NCBI RefSeq assembly: GCF_002953255.1
Contig: NZ_CP026498.1
Span: 7,153,562-7,217,561 of the forward strand
Length of the DNA: 64,000 nt
Source: Streptomyces sp. CB01881
Lineage (GTDB): Bacteria; Actinomycetota; Actinomycetes; Streptomycetales; Streptomycetaceae
Reading direction: 5' to 3'
In this document: positions 35,432-44,059 of the stretch, piece by piece
Layout of the letters: each line of letters opens with the position of its first letter
How positions within the stretch are numbered: the first letter of the stretch is position 1
Notes under the pieces: model-generated
What the model saw: the letters and a program-made list of their open reading frames with translations, nothing else
What the model was told of the DNA's origin: nothing
Databases searched by the model: none
Program-made: the position numbers and the translations under genes

Positions 35432-35467
35432 GTGCGGCCCGCCCGCCCGCAGTCGGGCGGGCCGCAC
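35432..35467 (+). terminator. 14-bp hairpin after the ECF operon
   Basis: Perfect arms 35432-35445 and 35454-35467 with an 8-base loop. It lies between the anti-sigma gene and the next membrane-protein gene. Since the latter probably starts only about 30 bp later, the hairpin may instead be an attenuator or mark a later true start. Confidence 0.6.
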
Positions 35468-35499
35468 CCCGCACGACCAGACCAGACCTGGACCCGACC

Positions 35500-36120
35500 G
35501 TGACCGTCACCTGGTACGACCACGAGCCGGCGGCCGGGGATCCGCTGCCCGGTTCCCCGGCCGCCTTTCCTTCCGAAGAGGCCGCCGACGCCACCGTCCC
35601 TCCGGTGTTCGTGGACTCCTCCGGCCGCCGCCAGCGGCGGGTACGCAGGCTCGGCCTGCTGCTCGCCGTGCCGGCCGCCGGCTACCTGGCGCTGCTGGCC
35701 AGCACCCTGCTCGGCGGCCCGACCGTCAGCGCGCCGTTCCTGCCGCTGCCGCCCGGGCCGAGCGCCGCCGCGCCCGCACCGGCCGACCCGGAGCCCACCG
35801 TGGGACCGACGATCACCGGCTCGCCCGGGCCGGACAGTGTGCAGCCCGGGACGGCGCGGCCGGCGGCGGCCGACCACCGCGCCGGTGCCCCGGCCTCGGC
35901 CACCCCGCGGCCGTCCGCGCCCGCGTCGGCCCCGTCGGCCGGACCGTCCGCGCCGCCGGCCGCCCCGTCGGCCAACGCCGGGGGCAACGGGAACGGGAAC
36001 GGCAACGGCAACGGCGGGTCCAATGCGACCGCCACCCCCGGCCACGGCCGCCCGACCGACGCACCCGGCAACTCCGGCAACGGGGGCGGCAAGCCCGGCA
36101 AGGCCACCCCGACGCCCTGA
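35500..36120 (+). CDS. Single-pass Pro/Gly-rich membrane protein (MatA-like position)
   Basis: About 206 residues from GTG 35500 (VTVTWYDHE); the start is weakly supported because no clear ribosome binding site is seen. A basic stretch (RRQRRVRRL) precedes one membrane helix (GLLLAVPAAGYLALLASTLL). The rest is extracellular Pro/Ala/Gly with a GNGNGNGNGNGG run. It sits directly before the deacetylase-glycosyltransferase gene, as matA does before matB in streptomycetes. Sequence identity to MatA was not tested. Confidence 0.6.
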   Translation: MTVTWYDHEPAAGDPLPGSPAAFPSEEAADATVPPVFVDSSGRRQRRVRRLGLLLAVPAAGYLALLASTLLGGPTVSAPFLPLPPGPSAAAPAPADPEPTVGPTITGSPGPDSVQPGTARPAAADHRAGAPASATPRPSAPASAPSAGPSAPPAAPSANAGGNGNGNGNGNGGSNATATPGHGRPTDAPGNSGNGGGKPGKATPTP

Positions 36121-36190
36121 CACCGACGCCCTGACGCCGACGCCCTGACGCCGACGCGCCGGACCCTACGCGCCGGACCCTACGCGCCGG
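36111..36190. repeat. Two adjacent 14-bp tandem repeats
   Basis: GACGCCCTGACGCC repeats three times at 36111-36152 (the first copy has one change), starting inside the previous stop codon region. GCGCCGGACCCTAC then repeats at 36156 and 36170 with a partial third copy. Confidence 0.9.
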
Positions 36191-36264
36191 AACCCGCCGT
36201 CCCCCGGCCCCGATGCCCGTGCCACCCGCCGTCCCCCGCCCCCGGCCCTCCCGAAAGCGCCCCC

Positions 36265-38526
36265 GTGAGCACCTCCCGCCGCCGAAGAACCGCCCGCCCG
36301 GCCCCGCGCGCCCGCCGCGGCCGCCGCGGCGTCGTCCGCCAGGGACCGCTGCGCACCCACTGGCTGCTGCTGACCGCCCTGCTGCTCACCCTCGCCGCCG
36401 CCCTGCTGATCCAGGGCTACACCCAGCACCTCTTCGACCACCGCCCCGACCAGGACGCCCGCCCGGCCGGCGCGGCGACCGTCCCCGAGGCGGTCCGCAC
36501 CGGCGGCCCGGTGATCGACGCGGCCGGCCCGCAGCCCCGCAGCGCGGGTCCGAAGCCCGGCACGGTCGCGCTGACCTTCGACGACGGCCCGGACCCGCGT
36601 TGGACCCCGGAGGTCCTGGACACCCTGCGCCGCAACGGCGTGCACGCCACCTTCTTCGTGGTCGGCACCCAGGCCGCCGCCCACCCCGACCTGGTCCGCC
36701 GGATCGTCGCCGAGGGCCACCAGCTCGGCGTGCACACCTTCACCCACACCGACCTCGGCACCCAGCCCGCGTGGCGCCGCTCGCTGGAGCTGCGCGAGAC
36801 CCAGCTGACGCTGGCCGGAGCGGCCGGGGTGACCACCTCGCTGCTGCGCCCGCCCTACTCGTCCACCGCCGACGCCCTGGACGACCCGGCCTGGTCCGCC
36901 GTCCAGCAGGCCGGCCGCGAGGGCTACCTCACCGTGCTCACCACCCGGGACAGCGAGGACTGGCGCCGCCCGGGCATCGAGTCCATCGTGAACACGGTCA
37001 TCGGCGAGCCCGGCAACCGGCAGGGCCAGATCGTGCTGATGCACGACGCGGGCGGCGACCGCATGCAGACCGTCGCCGCCCTGGACGGCCTGCTGCCCCA
37101 GATGAAGGGGATCGGCTTCCGCTTCACCACCGTCAGCGAGGCGGTCGGCCTGCCCGACCCGGTCCGCCCGGCCACCGGGACCGAGCACTGGCAGGGCCTC
37201 GCCCTGATCCAGGTGCTGCGGACCGGCGACGGGACGCTGACCGTGCTGGGCTGGCTGCTCTACGCGGCGGGCGCGGTCAGCGTGGTGCGCGCGGTCGTCG
37301 TCCTGGTCGCCGCCCGCCGGCACCGGAAGCTGCGCCGGCGCCGGTCGTGGGGCCCGCCGGTCACCGAGCCGGTCAGCGTGATCGTGCCCGCGTACAACGA
37401 GTCGGCCGGCATCGAGGCCGCCGTCCGCTCGCTGCTCGCCTCCGACCACCCGGTCGAGGTCATCGTGGTGGACGACGGCTCCACCGACGGCACCGCCGAC
37501 CTGGTCGAGTTCCTGCACCTGCCCTACGTCCGGGTGATCCGGCAGGCCAACGCGGGCAAGCCGGCCGCCCTCAACACCGGCATCGCCGCCGCCCGCGCCG
37601 AGCTGCTGGTGATGGTCGACGGCGACACCGTCTTCGAGCCGGACGCCGTCCGGATGCTCGTGCAGCCCTTCGCCGACCCGGCGGTGGGCGCCGTCTCCGG
37701 CAACGCCAAGGTGGTGAACCGCGGCGGGCTGCTCGGCCGCTGGCAGCACATCGAGTACGTGGTCGGCTTCAACCTGGACCGCCGGCTCTTCGACCTGGGC
37801 GAGTGCATGCCCACCGTCCCGGGCGCGGTCGGTGCCTTCCGCCGTTCGGCCGTGCTCGCGGCCGGCGGCGTCGGCGACGAGACCCTCGCCGAGGACACCG
37901 ACCTCACGATGGCCCTCTGCCGGGACGGCTGGCGGGTCGTGTACGAGGAACGCGCGAAGGCCTGGACGGAGGCGCCGGCCTCGCTCTCGGCCCTGTGGCG
38001 GCAGCGCTACCGCTGGTGCTACGGCACCCTCCAGGCGATGTGGAAGCACCGCGGCGCGCTGCGCCAGGGCGGGCAGGCGGGCAAGCTGGGCCGGCGCGGC
38101 CTCGGGTACCTGCTGCTGTTCCAGGTGCTGCTGCCGCTGCTCGCCCCGGTGGTGGACGTCTTCGCGCTCTACGGGCTGGCCTTCCTCGACCCGGTGCGGG
38201 TCCTCGGTCTCTGGCTGGCGTTCCTGCTGGTCCAGCTGCTGATGGGCGTCTACGCGTTCCGGCTGGACGGCGAGCGGCTCGGTCCGCTGTGGAGCCTGCC
38301 CCTGCAGCAGTTCGTGTACCGGCAGTTGATGTACCTGGTGGTGATCCAGGCGGTGTTCACCGCGCTGGCCGGGTCCCGGCTGCGCTGGCAGCGGATGCAG
38401 CGGTACGGCAGCCTGCGGGTGCCGGTCCAGGACGACCCGGCGGCCGTACGTCCGGAACCGGTGGGGGTCGGCGGCTATCGTGCACAGGTGCACGAGGCGG
38501 TCCGGGACCCCGGGCAGGGCACGTGA
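36265..38526 (+). CDS. matB: Bifunctional polysaccharide deacetylase / family 2 glycosyltransferase (MatB-type)
   Basis: The 753-residue protein has an Arg-rich N-terminus, a membrane helix (33-51), a NodB-type deacetylase domain (TFDDGPD at 104-110, HTFTH at 157-161, RPPYSS), a second helix (about 330-350) and a processive GT2 domain. The GT2 motifs are VDDGST about 402, DGDT, EDTD about 543 and QRYRW about 580, followed by 3-4 membrane helices. This fusion matches streptomycete MatB, which with MatA makes the poly-beta-1,6-GlcNAc-like envelope glycan that glues mycelial pellets. GTG 36265 starts 145 bp after the preceding gene. The kinase gene follows 12 bp later. Confidence 0.85.
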   Translation: MSTSRRRRTARPAPRARRGRRGVVRQGPLRTHWLLLTALLLTLAAALLIQGYTQHLFDHRPDQDARPAGAATVPEAVRTGGPVIDAAGPQPRSAGPKPGTVALTFDDGPDPRWTPEVLDTLRRNGVHATFFVVGTQAAAHPDLVRRIVAEGHQLGVHTFTHTDLGTQPAWRRSLELRETQLTLAGAAGVTTSLLRPPYSSTADALDDPAWSAVQQAGREGYLTVLTTRDSEDWRRPGIESIVNTVIGEPGNRQGQIVLMHDAGGDRMQTVAALDGLLPQMKGIGFRFTTVSEAVGLPDPVRPATGTEHWQGLALIQVLRTGDGTLTVLGWLLYAAGAVSVVRAVVVLVAARRHRKLRRRRSWGPPVTEPVSVIVPAYNESAGIEAAVRSLLASDHPVEVIVVDDGSTDGTADLVEFLHLPYVRVIRQANAGKPAALNTGIAAARAELLVMVDGDTVFEPDAVRMLVQPFADPAVGAVSGNAKVVNRGGLLGRWQHIEYVVGFNLDRRLFDLGECMPTVPGAVGAFRRSAVLAAGGVGDETLAEDTDLTMALCRDGWRVVYEERAKAWTEAPASLSALWRQRYRWCYGTLQAMWKHRGALRQGGQAGKLGRRGLGYLLLFQVLLPLLAPVVDVFALYGLAFLDPVRVLGLWLAFLLVQLLMGVYAFRLDGERLGPLWSLPLQQFVYRQLMYLVVIQAVFTALAGSRLRWQRMQRYGSLRVPVQDDPAAVRPEPVGVGGYRAQVHEAVRDPGQGT

Positions 38527-38538
38527 GGGGAGCTCCAG

Positions 38539-40092
38539 ATGATCGGACGGGCGCTTAACGGGCGTTACGAACTCGTCGAGATGCTCGGCGTCGGCGGCAT
38601 GGCCACCGTCTGGCGGGGCGTGGACCACGTGCTGGGCCGCCAGGTGGCCGTCAAGGTCCTCAACGGGGGCCTCGCCGACGACCCGCGCTTCGCCGAGCGG
38701 TTCAGCCGTGAGGCGCAGCACGCCGCGATGCTGGTGCACCCGAGGATCGTCATGGTCTTCGACTCCGGTGTGGACCAGGGGTCGCCGTACATCGTCATGG
38801 AGCTGGTGAACGGGCGCTCGCTGGCCGCCCTGCTCGCCCAGCAGCCGGGCCTGCCGGTGGAGCGGGCGGTCGGCATCGCGGCGGCCGTGTGCGAGGCGCT
38901 GGCCGTCGCGCACGGCGCCGGCCTGGTGCACCGCGACATCAAGCCCGGCAACATCATGATCACGGACGACGGCGGGGTGAAGGTCGTCGACTTCGGCATC
39001 GCCCGGGCCGGCTCCTCCAGCAACCTCACCCAGACCGCCTCGGTGCTCGGCACGGCGGCGTACCTCTCGCCGGAGCAGGCCACGGCGTCCGCGCTGGACG
39101 GGCGCACCGACCTGTACGCGGTCGGCTGCGTGCTGACCGAGATGCTCACCGGCGCCACCCCGTTCACCGCCGAGTCGCCGGTGGCGATCGCGTACAAGCA
39201 CGTCGGCGAGCAGCCGCTGCCGCCGTCGGCGAGACGGGCCGGGGTGCCGGCCGCGCTGGACGCGGTGGTGCTGCGGCTGCTCGCCAAGAACCCGGCCGAC
39301 CGGCCGGCGGACGCGGCGGCGGCGCGGGCCGAGCTGCTCTCCTGCATCCCGGGACTGGTCGTCGGCGACCCGACGGGCGAGCTCCTCGGCGTCGCCTCGG
39401 CCGGTCAGGCCACCCAGGTGCTGCCGCCCGTGCCCGTCCAGGCGGCGCACGTCCATGCCTCGCCCGCCACCTCGGTGATGGCGCCCGTCCCGCCCGCGCC
39501 GCCCGGCTACGACGCGCCCGGCTACGCCCCGCAGGCTTTCGACGAGCCCGTCCGGGAGAGCCGCCGCAAGCCGCTGGTCTTCGGCGCGCTCGGCCTGGTG
39601 GGGGTCGCGGGCGCCGCGATGTTGGCGCTCACCGCCTTCGACGACCCGGCCACCCCGGCCGCCGCCCCCTCCGTCACCAAGCCCGCCCAGACCACCCCGG
39701 CGGCCCCGGCGCCCACCCCCACCGCGACCACCGCCGCGCCCACCGGCCCGGCCGCGATCCCCACGCCGTCGGCCACCGTGGCCCCGCCGCGCGGCCAGGT
39801 CGGGGCCGTGGCCATCCAGCTTCTCGCCCTCCGCCAGTCCGTCGCCCAGGCCCAGGTCACCAAGGAGCGCGACCGTCAGCTCGACCTGCTGCGCACCCTC
39901 GACGACGCGTCCGCCCGCCTCAACGAGGGTCGGCCGGACGACGCCGCACAGGAGTTGAAGAACGCTCAGAAGACCGTCCGGGACATGGCCAAGAAGCACG
40001 CCGTCGACGCCGCGACGTCCGCGAACTGGAACACCCGCCTCAGCATCATGATCGTGTCCCTCAACGCCTCGGACCACGACCAGAACGACTGA
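38539..40092 (+). CDS. Membrane Ser/Thr protein kinase (PASTA-less)
   Basis: A 517-residue Hanks-type kinase: P-loop GVGGMA, Lys39 (VAVKVL), catalytic HRDIKPGN (131-138, Asp133), DFG at 151-153 and YLSPEQ in place of APE. A Pro-rich linker and one membrane helix follow (about 350-372, PLVFGALGLVGVAGAAMLAL). The extracellular part is Thr/Pro-rich with a C-terminal helical region (about 425-517) instead of PASTA repeats. AGGGGAGC lies upstream of the ATG. It directly follows matB, so it may modulate or sense envelope glycan production. Confidence 0.93.
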   Translation: MIGRALNGRYELVEMLGVGGMATVWRGVDHVLGRQVAVKVLNGGLADDPRFAERFSREAQHAAMLVHPRIVMVFDSGVDQGSPYIVMELVNGRSLAALLAQQPGLPVERAVGIAAAVCEALAVAHGAGLVHRDIKPGNIMITDDGGVKVVDFGIARAGSSSNLTQTASVLGTAAYLSPEQATASALDGRTDLYAVGCVLTEMLTGATPFTAESPVAIAYKHVGEQPLPPSARRAGVPAALDAVVLRLLAKNPADRPADAAAARAELLSCIPGLVVGDPTGELLGVASAGQATQVLPPVPVQAAHVHASPATSVMAPVPPAPPGYDAPGYAPQAFDEPVRESRRKPLVFGALGLVGVAGAAMLALTAFDDPATPAAAPSVTKPAQTTPAAPAPTPTATTAAPTGPAAIPTPSATVAPPRGQVGAVAIQLLALRQSVAQAQVTKERDRQLDLLRTLDDASARLNEGRPDDAAQELKNAQKTVRDMAKKHAVDAATSANWNTRLSIMIVSLNASDHDQND

Positions 40093-40110
40093 GCGGCCCC
40101 GCCCGCCCTC

Positions 40111-40155
40111 GCCGGGGAGCAGGAGGCCGGCCGGTCCGGCTTCCTGCTCCCCGGC
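40111..40155. terminator. Hairpin between convergent kinase and SDR genes
   Basis: Arms 40111-40124 and 40142-40155 are perfectly complementary (14 bp), with a GC-rich 17-base loop that can itself pair. Confidence 0.8.
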
Positions 40156-40192
40156 CAGGTGCGGCCCGCCCCCGGCCGTGCGCACCGCCCGC

Positions 40193-41017
40193 TCAGCCGG
40201 CGGCCCGGCTGGTGGCCTCCCAGGCGGCCCAGTCGGCCTTGCGCCGGTCGGCGGACTGCTGGGCGACGTCGTACATGGCGCTGCCGAGGACGAGCCGCAG
40301 GGGCGGCTGCTCGCTCTCGACGAGGGCGAGGACGGCCTTGGCGGCGTCGGCCGGGTCGGCGTCCTCGGCGTCGCCCCACATCTCGGCGAGGGCGGTGTGC
40401 AGCGGCTCGTACGCCTCGTGGCGGGGCTGGACGCGCATGGTGGTGTAGAGGTCGGTGGTGTAGCCGCCGGGCTCGACGATGGTGACCTTGATGCCGAACG
40501 GCGCGACCTCCTGCGCGAGCGCCTCGGTCATGCCCTCCAGCGCCCACTTGCTCGCGCTGTACAGCCCGGTGGTGGCGAAGCCGATGACGCCGCCGACGCT
40601 GGAGATCTGGATGATGTGGCCGCTCCGCCGGGCGCGCAGGTGGGGGAGGACCGCCTGGGTGACCCAGAGCGCCCCGAAGAAGTTGGTTTCGAGTTGGGCC
40701 CGGGCGTCCTCCTCGGTGAACTCCTCGACGGTGCCGCTGGTCATGAGGCCGGCGTTGTTGACGACGACGTCGATGCGGCCGAAGGCGGCGGCGGCCTTGT
40801 CGACGGTGGCCGCGACGGCTTCGCGGTCGGTGACGTCGAGGGGGAGGACGACGATCCGGCCGGGGTGTTCGGCGGCGGTCGGGTCGAGGAGTGCGGTGCG
40901 GCGGGCGGTGGCCACGACCCGGTCGCCCGCGGCGAGCGCGGCGCGGGTGAAGGCGAGGCCGAGGCCGCTGGACGCGCCGGTGACGAACCAGACGCGGTCG
41001 TTGGTGTTTCGGGTCAT
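40193..41017 (-). CDS. Short-chain dehydrogenase/reductase
   Basis: The 274-residue SDR has TGASSGLG (about 13-20), NNAG, ISSVGG and YSASK, the complete classical catalytic set. Relatives begin similarly (VWFVTGASSGLGLAF) and are usually regulated by a TetR protein. ATG 41017 lies next to TetR-type dyads in the promoter, but no TetR gene is present nearby. Substrate unknown. Confidence 0.92.
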   Translation of the reverse strand: MTRNTNDRVWFVTGASSGLGLAFTRAALAAGDRVVATARRTALLDPTAAEHPGRIVVLPLDVTDREAVAATVDKAAAAFGRIDVVVNNAGLMTSGTVEEFTEEDARAQLETNFFGALWVTQAVLPHLRARRSGHIIQISSVGGVIGFATTGLYSASKWALEGMTEALAQEVAPFGIKVTIVEPGGYTTDLYTTMRVQPRHEAYEPLHTALAEMWGDAEDADPADAAKAVLALVESEQPPLRLVLGSAMYDVAQQSADRRKADWAAWEATSRAAG

Positions 41018-41051
41018 CGCGATGGCCTCTCGGTCTCTGCCCACTAACTGA

Positions 41052-41125
41052 ACGAGACGGTTCGTCTCGCGAGCTCCACTATGAACCTTGCGGGAGCGAT
41101 CGTCAAGACGAGACGGTTCGTCTCG
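41052..41125. promoter_or_regulatory. Twin TetR-type operators
   Basis: The identical 18-mer ACGAGACGGTTCGTCTCG occurs at 41052-41069 and 41108-41125. Each is a palindrome CGAGAC-GGTTC-GTCTCG; centres are 56 bp apart. They lie upstream of the minus-strand SDR and of the plus-strand Imm49 gene, so either or both may be controlled. Confidence 0.75.
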
Positions 41126-41194
41126 TTCGATCCTCTCGTTCGGCCCCCTGTTAGCGTCGTGACCGGCTCTGACGATCACGGGAGGGGAGCGGAC

Positions 41195-42091
41195 GTGCAG
41201 GAAGTGACGCGTCACCAGGTGGGCGAGGAGCGCATCGCCGCGGCTCTGGAGGACATCAGGCGCCGGGCCTTCGGCCGCTGGCACGGGCTGCGCTACGACA
41301 GCCTGTCCCTGAAGCGGATGCGGGAGATGGGCGCGGAACTCCTCGACCACGCCGCCGCGTGCACCCTGGAGGACCCCGCGCTCGACGCCGCCCCCGCGCG
41401 GCTGGCCCTGCGGACCGCGGCGGAGTGCAGCCTCGGGGTGCTGAGTCTCGGGGCCTTCCCCGAGGGCGACTTCGAGGTCGTCCTCCCGCTCGTCGACCAG
41501 CGGCTCTCCAGCGAGAACTTCGCCTTCGGGGACGCCGTGGACGAGGCGCCCACCGCACGGACCTGGGTGGACGCGTTCGCGATGGCCGTGATCACCGGCC
41601 TGCTCCGGGAGCCGGCGCGGCTGGTCGGCCCGCTGCTCAAGGAGGACTACGCGCCCGCGATCCGCGACGGGGTGCCGTACTCGCGCCTGGAGTCGGTCTC
41701 CGAAGCGGCCGACCTCGCCGAGATGGACGCCCTCTGTGCGTACCTGCCCGACCTGGCGGACACCTGGCCCCGGTCGCGGATCGCGTCCGACCCCCTGGTC
41801 AGGCCGGACGCCGACGCGCGTGCGGAGGCGGCCCGGCGGCTGGACGCGGCCGGTGCGCTCACCCCCGACCAGCGGCTGCTGCGCGTCCTCCTCGACGACG
41901 ACCGGCCTGCCTTCGAGCAGGCCCTGGCCGACCGCCTCCGCCGGCACCGCGAGGAGGCGGGCCCCGACCCGGAGCCGCGGAGCCTGCTGCCGGTCGGCGC
42001 GATCGCGCTGGCCGCCGTCGCCGTCCAGGCGTGCGGCTGGCAGCCGGGCCTGCGCTCCGGCTACCTCCCGGAGGGGCTCCTGCGGCCCTGA
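41195..42091 (+). CDS. Immunity 49 family-like protein
   Basis: The 298-residue soluble protein starts at GTG 41195 with GGAGGGGAG 6 bp upstream. It is mostly helical: IAAALEDIRRRAFGRWHGLR, SLSLKRMREMGAELLDHAAA, then LALRTAAECSLGVLSLGAFP. This pattern matches the streptomycete Imm49 proteins, which are predicted antidotes to polymorphic toxins. No toxin gene is adjacent. An orphan immunity or an unrelated housekeeping role are both possible. Confidence 0.65.
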   Translation: MQEVTRHQVGEERIAAALEDIRRRAFGRWHGLRYDSLSLKRMREMGAELLDHAAACTLEDPALDAAPARLALRTAAECSLGVLSLGAFPEGDFEVVLPLVDQRLSSENFAFGDAVDEAPTARTWVDAFAMAVITGLLREPARLVGPLLKEDYAPAIRDGVPYSRLESVSEAADLAEMDALCAYLPDLADTWPRSRIASDPLVRPDADARAEAARRLDAAGALTPDQRLLRVLLDDDRPAFEQALADRLRRHREEAGPDPEPRSLLPVGAIALAAVAVQACGWQPGLRSGYLPEGLLRP

Positions 42092-42160
42092 CGGCCGCCG
42101 CGGGCGACGACCCGGTCGAGATCATCCTGTGGCCCGGCGGCTCGGGCCGGGGTTCGTCGT

Positions 42161-43204
42161 TCAGCAGGCCGGTCCGCCGCCCGCCGCGGGCCCGGTGAGG
42201 ATGCGCCGGAGCCAGCGGGAACGGGCGTCACGGGCGTCCCGGCTGAGCGCCGCCTGCGGTGCGAAGGAGTCGAAGCCGTGGAACGCACCGGGCCACACGT
42301 GCAGTTCGGCCTGGCCGCCGGCCCGCCAGATCGCGTCGGCGTACGCCACGTCCTCGTCCCGGAAGGTCTCCGCCGACCCGACCTCGATGTAGGCCGGGGG
42401 TAGCCCGGACAGGTCCGTGGCGCGGGCGGGGGCCGCGTAGGGCGGCAGGTCGGCGGCGCCGTACCGGTCGCCCAGCAGTGCCTGCCACGCGGTGGCGTTG
42501 GAGGTGCGGTCCCAGGTGTCGACGCCGGCCATCTGGTGGCTGGAGAAGGTGGTGTTGCGGTCGTCGAGCATCGGGAAGAGGAGCAGCTGCCCGACCGGCG
42601 TGGGCCCGCCCCGGTCACGGGTGAGCAGCGCCAGGGCCGCGGCGAGCCCGCCGCCGGCACTCTTGCCGCCGATGACGATGCGGTCCGCGTCGATGCCGAG
42701 TTCGGCCGCGTGCTCGGACACCCAGACGAGGCCGGCGTAGCAGTCCTCCAGCGGCCCGGGGTACCGCGTCTGCGGCGCCAGCCGGTACTCCACCGAGACG
42801 ACCGCCACCTCCAGGGTGAGGGCCACGTCCTGGAGCAGCGGAAGCACGGACCACGCGTTGCCCACGACCATGCCGCCGCCGTGCAGGTAGTACAGCAGCG
42901 GCAGCGGCCCGCCGATCCCGGCGGGGCGCGCACTCACGAGCGTCACGTCCGGATCGCCCGCCGCCCCCGGCACCCGCAGCTCCTCCACTTCGAAGCGGCC
43001 ACCGTCCCGGAGTTCGGAAACCGTCGGCCTGGGCCGGTCGGCGGCGTCCTGCGCCTGCCGGGCTTCGAGGTTCTCGGGTGTGAGCGGCTCCCCGGCCGCG
43101 CCGCCCGATGCCGCGAGGATCGCGGCCAGTTCGGGGTCGAAGGGCGGCGTCGCACAGGCCGCCGGGACAGACCCGGACTCCGCCGGTATGTCACTGATAC
43201 TCAT
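42161..43204 (-). CDS. Alpha/beta hydrolase, HSL (hormone-sensitive lipase) family
   Basis: The 347-residue enzyme has the HSL oxyanion motif YYLHGGGMVVG, nucleophile GKSAGGG (GxSxG), Asp in ETFRDEDVAYADA and His in GAFHGFDSFAPQ. It should hydrolyse small carboxylic esters in the cytoplasm; no signal peptide is seen. ATG 43204 starts MSISDIPAESG. Monocistronic on the minus strand. Confidence 0.92.
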   Translation of the reverse strand: MSISDIPAESGSVPAACATPPFDPELAAILAASGGAAGEPLTPENLEARQAQDAADRPRPTVSELRDGGRFEVEELRVPGAAGDPDVTLVSARPAGIGGPLPLLYYLHGGGMVVGNAWSVLPLLQDVALTLEVAVVSVEYRLAPQTRYPGPLEDCYAGLVWVSEHAAELGIDADRIVIGGKSAGGGLAAALALLTRDRGGPTPVGQLLLFPMLDDRNTTFSSHQMAGVDTWDRTSNATAWQALLGDRYGAADLPPYAAPARATDLSGLPPAYIEVGSAETFRDEDVAYADAIWRAGGQAELHVWPGAFHGFDSFAPQAALSRDARDARSRWLRRILTGPAAGGGPAC

Positions 43205-43371
43205 GACAGTCCATCATGCCGCGCACGACGACCGGCCGACCATGGCTGTGCCCGGCTGGTCCGGTCCGCCCTCGCGCCGGTCTATGCGGGAACGTGAATG
43301 ATCCTTGCCCGGCGGTCGGCTGCTCTCTAGGGTCCTGACCACGAGTCCGCAGCGTGTGTGGAGGAAGAGCA

Positions 43372-43563
43372 ATGGAGCTCACGAGGATCGCGGGCGGTGA
43401 CCCGGACTGCCGGAACGACGACTGCCCGACCGTCTACACGACCGACCGGGGGACCATCGCGGTGCAGGGCTACACCGTGGACCGGCCGACCCCGGACGGC
43501 GAGGCCGTGGTCGAGATCCCCGAGGCTGTTCTGCGGGAGGCGTTCCGTGCTCTTGGCTGGTGA
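43372..43563 (+). CDS. Small protein of a DUF6879/XRE locus
   Basis: The 63-residue protein MELTRIAGGDPDCRNDDCPT, then VYTTDRGTIAVQGYTVDRP, has a GAGGAAG site 4 bp upstream. It contains a C-x4-C pair. Homologues occur in front of DUF6879 genes in streptomycetes, but the function is unknown. The downstream gene starts 17 bp before its stop. Confidence 0.75.
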   Translation: MELTRIAGGDPDCRNDDCPTVYTTDRGTIAVQGYTVDRPTPDGEAVVEIPEAVLREAFRALGW

Positions 43564-44059
43564 GGCCTGGCGCGCGTTCTTCGATTCGTTCGAGCATGAG
43601 GCGTTCCGGCTGGAGGTCCGGAGTTCCTATGCCATGCCGGGCGAGGACGAGGAGTACCGGGACTTCCTGGCCACAGGTGAACTGCGCATCCCCGCTGACG
43701 ATCCGTGGCTCACACGTGTGCGGCAGTACCGCTCCACGGGGCGTCGGATCGGCCGAGTGCATGTTCTCACCCGACCGTTGTCGGACTACCTGCGGTACGA
43801 GTTCGCGGCTTACGCCCACAACGTCGAGGCCGGGGAGGACGTCAGGATTCTCGATCTGACCGGGAAGGAGAACCCAGGCCTTCCGGATCAGGATTTCTGG
43901 ATGTTCGACGGATCGAAGGTCGTCGGGATGATGTACGGGCCGGATGGTGCGCAGACCGGCCGGGAGCTTCTGGCGAACCCGAACCTCGGCCAGTACCGGT
44001 ACTGGCGTGATCTGGCCGTCTCGTTGTCGGTTCCGTTCGCGGAGTACAGCGCAGATTGA
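43547..44059 (+). CDS. DUF6879 family protein
   Basis: A 170-residue protein from GTG 43547, with GGGAGG 7 bp upstream inside the previous gene. Characteristic pieces are FFDSFEHEAFRLEVRSSY, RVHVLTRPLSDYLRYEF and DFWMFDGSKVVGMMYGPDG. The family is of unknown function and is typically encoded with an XRE/DUF5753 regulator, as here. Its stop overlaps the regulator's TTG start. Confidence 0.85.
   Translation: MLLAGEAWRAFFDSFEHEAFRLEVRSSYAMPGEDEEYRDFLATGELRIPADDPWLTRVRQYRSTGRRIGRVHVLTRPLSDYLRYEFAAYAHNVEAGEDVRILDLTGKENPGLPDQDFWMFDGSKVVGMMYGPDGAQTGRELLANPNLGQYRYWRDLAVSLSVPFAEYSAD

Noticed and set aside
36166..40185. 1339-codon minus-strand frame over matB and the kinase gene
   Set aside because: Antisense shadow of two clear plus-strand enzymes; low-complexity Arg/Gly/Val composition and no recognisable fold.
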